A DNA stretch of 6,564 bases from CALJUZ01 sp003387805 (lineage in GTDB: Bacteria > Bacillota > Limnochordia > Limnochordales > ZCTH02-B6), in assembly GCA_937975235.1 (NCBI GenBank), contig CALJUZ010000010.1, positions 1-6,564 of the forward strand, given 5' to 3'. Below the pieces are notes generated by a model. That model saw only the letters and a program-made list of their open reading frames with translations, made no database searches and was not told where the DNA came from. Below are positions 4,377-6,564 of the stretch, piece by piece. The position numbers were made by a program, and so were the translations under genes. The number at the start of each line of letters is the position of its first letter. Position 1 is the stretch's first letter.

Positions 4377-6362
4377 TTGAACCGATTTCTTAGAGGTATC
4401 GGCATTTACCTCATCATCGCGATTGTCGCGGTATCCATCGTCAGCAACCTGTATCCGTCGCAGGAGCGGCGGCAGGAAGTTTCCTTTTCGGAATTCATGC
4501 AGTGGGTGACCGCGGACCGCGTGCAGTCCGTGGTCATCATCGGCGAGCAGTTGGTGGAAGGCCGCCTGAAGGACGGCACGCAGTTTGCCACGTACGTGCC
4601 CGTGGGGACCACCAACCTGGGCCAGCTGCTCATCGAGCGGGGCGTGAACGTGGACGCGCGGCCCGAGCCGCCCGCGCCCTTCTGGGTGACATTCCTGCCG
4701 CACCTGCTGACCATCGGCATTTTCATCGTCGTGTGGCTCTTCATCATCAACCAGATGCAGGGCAGCGGCAACCGCGCCATGTCCTTCGGCAAAAGCCGCG
4801 CCAAGCTGCACACCGAGGAGCGCACCAAGGTGCGGTTCGAGGACGTGGCGGGCTTGGACGAGGCCAAGGAAGAGCTGCAGGAAGTCGTGGAGTTCCTGAA
4901 GCACCCGAAGCGCTTTGCGGACCTGGGCGCCAAGATTCCGAAGGGCGTGCTGCTGGTGGGCCCGCCCGGCACGGGCAAGACGCTCCTGGCCCGGGCGGTG
5001 GCCGGCGAGGCCGGCGTGCCGTTCTTCAGCATCAGCGGCTCGGACTTCGTCGAGATGTTCGTAGGCGTGGGCGCTTCGCGGGTGCGGGACCTGTTTGAGA
5101 CCGCCAAGAAGAACGCGCCGTGCATCGTCTTCATTGACGAGCTGGACGCGGTGGGCCGGCAGCGGGGCGCGGGCCTCGGCGGCGGACACGACGAGCGGGA
5201 GCAGACGCTTAACCAGATGCTGGTGGAGATGGACGGCTTCGAGTCCAACACGGGCATCATCGTCATGGCGGCCACCAACCGGCCCGACGTGCTGGACCCG
5301 GCGCTGCTGCGGCCGGGCCGCTTCGACCGGAAGATTTTGGTGGACCGCCCGGACGTGAAGGGCCGCGAGGCCATTTTGCGGGTGCACGCCCGCAACAAGC
5401 CGCTGGCCGACGACGTGTCGCTGGAAGTGCTGGCCCGGCGCACGCCCGGCTTCTCGGGCGCGGATCTGGAAAGCGTCATGAACGAAGGCGCGATTTTGGC
5501 GGCGCGGCGGGGCCGCAAAGAGATTACCATGGCGGACCTGGAAGAGGCCGTCGACCGGGTCATGATGGGCCCGTCCCGCAAGAGCCGCATTTTGACGGAG
5601 CGGGTCAAGGAAGTGTACGCGTACCACGAGGCGGGCCACGCCATTGTCGCGCACTTCCTGCCCAACGCGATGCCGGTCCACAAGGTGACCATCGTAGGCC
5701 GCGGCATGGCCGGCGGGTACACGCAGTTCCTGCCCGATGAGGACCGCGGGTACCTGCTGACCCGCTCGGAGCTTATGGACGAACTGGCCACGGCTCTGGG
5801 CGGCCGGGCCGCCGAGGAGCTGAAGTTCAACGAGATTAGCACCGGCGCCAAGGGGGACCTGGAGCAGGTCACCAGCATGGCCCGCAAGATGGTCATGGAG
5901 TGGGGCATGAGCGAGCGGCTCGGGCCGCAGGCCTTCGGCCGGCCAATGGAGGAGAACATCTTCCTGGGCCGGGACATCGCCCGGGACCGCAACTACAGCG
6001 AAGACGTGGCGGCGGCCATCGACGAAGAGGTGTCGGCCATTATCGAGCAGGCCCACATGACGGCCCGCGAGATGCTGCAGAAGCACTGGGACAAGGTCGA
6101 GGCCGTGGCCGAGGCGCTGATGGAGCACGAGACCCTGGACCGCCGGGCGTTCCTGGAAATCATCGGCGAGAAGGAACTGGCCGAGAAAGAGGCCGAAGAG
6201 GAAGCCCGCATCCTGGCCCAGACGACGAAGGGCGCGGCCAAGGCCGAGGCCGCGGCGGCCATCAAGACGGCCGGCGAAGACGGCGGCAAAGCCGTGGGCG
6301 ACCCGCTGGAGCGGGTGCTGGAGAAGGGGAAGACGCCGAAGCCGGCTATCGGCCTGGAGTAG
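4377..6362 (+). CDS. ftsH: ATP-dependent zinc metalloprotease FtsH
   Basis: FtsH is a membrane-anchored hexameric AAA+ protease that degrades misfolded membrane proteins and some short-lived regulators. The 661-residue product has membrane segments at about 8-25 and 102-124 flanking an extracytoplasmic domain. Walker A is GPPGTGKT (195-202), the pore loop FVG (228-230), and Walker B FIDE (252-255). The second region of homology runs from about 298 to 318, with R312 and R315 as arginine fingers. The zinc site is HEAGH (417-421), with D494 in TGAKGDLEQ as the likely third ligand. All key residues are present, so it should be active. The tail after about residue 595 is charged and Ala/Lys/Glu-rich (EKEAEEEARILAQ, then AKAEAAAA) and probably disordered. 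The TTG start is chosen from the ribosome binding site. Its own promoter lies over the tilS stop codon, and hpt, often between these genes, is absent. No T-run terminator follows. Confidence 0.98.
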   Translation: MNRFLRGIGIYLIIAIVAVSIVSNLYPSQERRQEVSFSEFMQWVTADRVQSVVIIGEQLVEGRLKDGTQFATYVPVGTTNLGQLLIERGVNVDARPEPPAPFWVTFLPHLLTIGIFIVVWLFIINQMQGSGNRAMSFGKSRAKLHTEERTKVRFEDVAGLDEAKEELQEVVEFLKHPKRFADLGAKIPKGVLLVGPPGTGKTLLARAVAGEAGVPFFSISGSDFVEMFVGVGASRVRDLFETAKKNAPCIVFIDELDAVGRQRGAGLGGGHDEREQTLNQMLVEMDGFESNTGIIVMAATNRPDVLDPALLRPGRFDRKILVDRPDVKGREAILRVHARNKPLADDVSLEVLARRTPGFSGADLESVMNEGAILAARRGRKEITMADLEEAVDRVMMGPSRKSRILTERVKEVYAYHEAGHAIVAHFLPNAMPVHKVTIVGRGMAGGYTQFLPDEDRGYLLTRSELMDELATALGGRAAEELKFNEISTGAKGDLEQVTSMARKMVMEWGMSERLGPQAFGRPMEENIFLGRDIARDRNYSEDVAAAIDEEVSAIIEQAHMTAREMLQKHWDKVEAVAEALMEHETLDRRAFLEIIGEKELAEKEAEEEARILAQTTKGAAKAEAAAAIKTAGEDGGKAVGDPLERVLEKGKTPKPAIGLE

Positions 6363-6396
6363 GACGGTTGTCGGCCCTGCCCGGGCCGGCGCCGCA

Positions 6397-6418
6397 GGCC
6401 AGCCGCTGGCGCCTGGCC
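6397..6418. repeat. GC-rich inverted repeat downstream of ftsH
   Basis: GGCCAG 6397-6402 pairs with CTGGCC 6413-6418; an alternative is GCCAG 6398-6402 with CTGGC 6406-6410 around a 3-nt loop. Without a T-run this is not a standard intrinsic terminator, but it could protect the 3' end of the ftsH transcript. Confidence 0.4.
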
Positions 6419-6419
6419 G

Positions 6420-6465
6420 CCGGCTGCGCCGCCAGCCGGCTGCGCCGCCCGCCGGCGGCGCCGCT
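6420..6465 (+). repeat. 16-nt tandem repeat, three copies
   Basis: CCGGCTGCGCCGCC occurs at 6420-6433 and 6436-6449, and a diverged copy (12 of 14 bases) at 6452-6465, so the period is 16 nt. Because 16 is not a multiple of three, the array is unlikely to be constrained as protein. It joins directly onto the 30-nt array that follows. Confidence 0.8.
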
Positions 6466-6470
6466 CTCCG

Positions 6471-6560
6471 ACTGTGCCCGCCGGCACCGCCGCCAAGACG
6501 ACTGTGCCTGCCGGCACCGCCGCCAAGACGACTGTGCCTGCCGGTGGCGTCGCCAAGCCG
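6471..6560 (+). repeat. 30-nt tandem repeat, three copies, near the window edge
   Basis: Units at 6471-6500, 6501-6530 and 6531-6560 all begin ACTGTGCC. The first two differ at one base (C6479 versus T6509); the third diverges in its second half. In the phase of ftsH, after its stop codon, a unit reads TVPAGTAAKT, and the single difference between copies 1 and 2 is synonymous in that frame only. No stop occurs in that frame up to the window end. There are no unique spacers, so it is not a CRISPR array. It may continue beyond the window, and could be an intergenic minisatellite or part of a repeat-bearing reading frame. Confidence 0.85.
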
Positions 6561-6564
6561 ATGG

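Noticed and set aside
4209..6128. 639-codon minus-strand open frame opposite ftsH
   Set aside because: It is His/Leu/Val/Gln-rich without domains and mirrors the codons of ftsH, so it is an artefact of high GC at third positions.
5993..6556. 187-codon minus-strand open frame over the ftsH end and the tandem repeats
   Set aside because: Its Val/Ala/Gly repeats are the reverse translation of the 30-nt array and the rest is opposite ftsH; there is no ribosome binding site or motif.
6471..6560. CRISPR-like array
   Set aside because: The 30-nt units are directly adjacent with no unique spacers, and no cas gene is nearby.

Overview
The window looks like a chromosomal segment of a high-GC, probably endospore-forming member of the Bacillota. 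Two things support this. The gene order (3' end of a probable spoIIE, then tilS, then ftsH) is the conserved spoIIE-tilS-(hpt)-ftsH neighbourhood of that phylum. The composition, with G/C at most third codon positions, fits high-GC lineages of the Symbiobacterium, Thermaerobacter or Limnochorda kind. The lineage is an inference from synteny and style, not from a marker gene.

Layout: (1) 2-133, last 43 codons of a PP2C/SpoIIE-like phosphatase. (2) 134-430, a gap between convergent genes that is unusually rich in structure. It has four helically phased TGAGAC hexamers, a TATGAT box, then consecutive hairpins with a possible pseudoknot, ending in a hairpin plus T-run. I read this as a possible independent small structured RNA of about 190 nt. 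(3) 431-2518 on the minus strand, a 695-residue STAND (NB-ARC-like) ATPase with a GNAT-like domain where a repeat sensor would normally sit and a C-terminal helix-turn-helix. (4) 2519-2755, a divergent promoter region with a clear tilS promoter. (5) tilS, tRNA(Ile) lysidine synthetase, complete, with a low-complexity hinge and a perfect 12-bp inverted repeat. (6) 4193-4376, a strong extended -10 promoter overlapping the tilS stop codon, followed by a roughly 155-nt leader that may contain an attenuator. (7) ftsH, complete, starting at a TTG codon with a strong ribosome binding site. (8) 6363-6564, a very GC-rich tail with a 16-nt tandem repeat (three copies) and a 30-nt tandem repeat (three copies) that runs to within four bases of the window end.

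TilS (tRNA decoding) and FtsH (membrane protein quality control) are housekeeping functions that travel together by synteny. No hpt gene lies between them here, and ftsH has its own promoter. The accessory element is the STAND/GNAT/HTH gene inserted between spoIIE and tilS. Together with the neighbouring structured RNA candidate and the TGAGAC motif on both sides of it, it is the best candidate for an undescribed regulatory module. Any functional link between these parts is inference.
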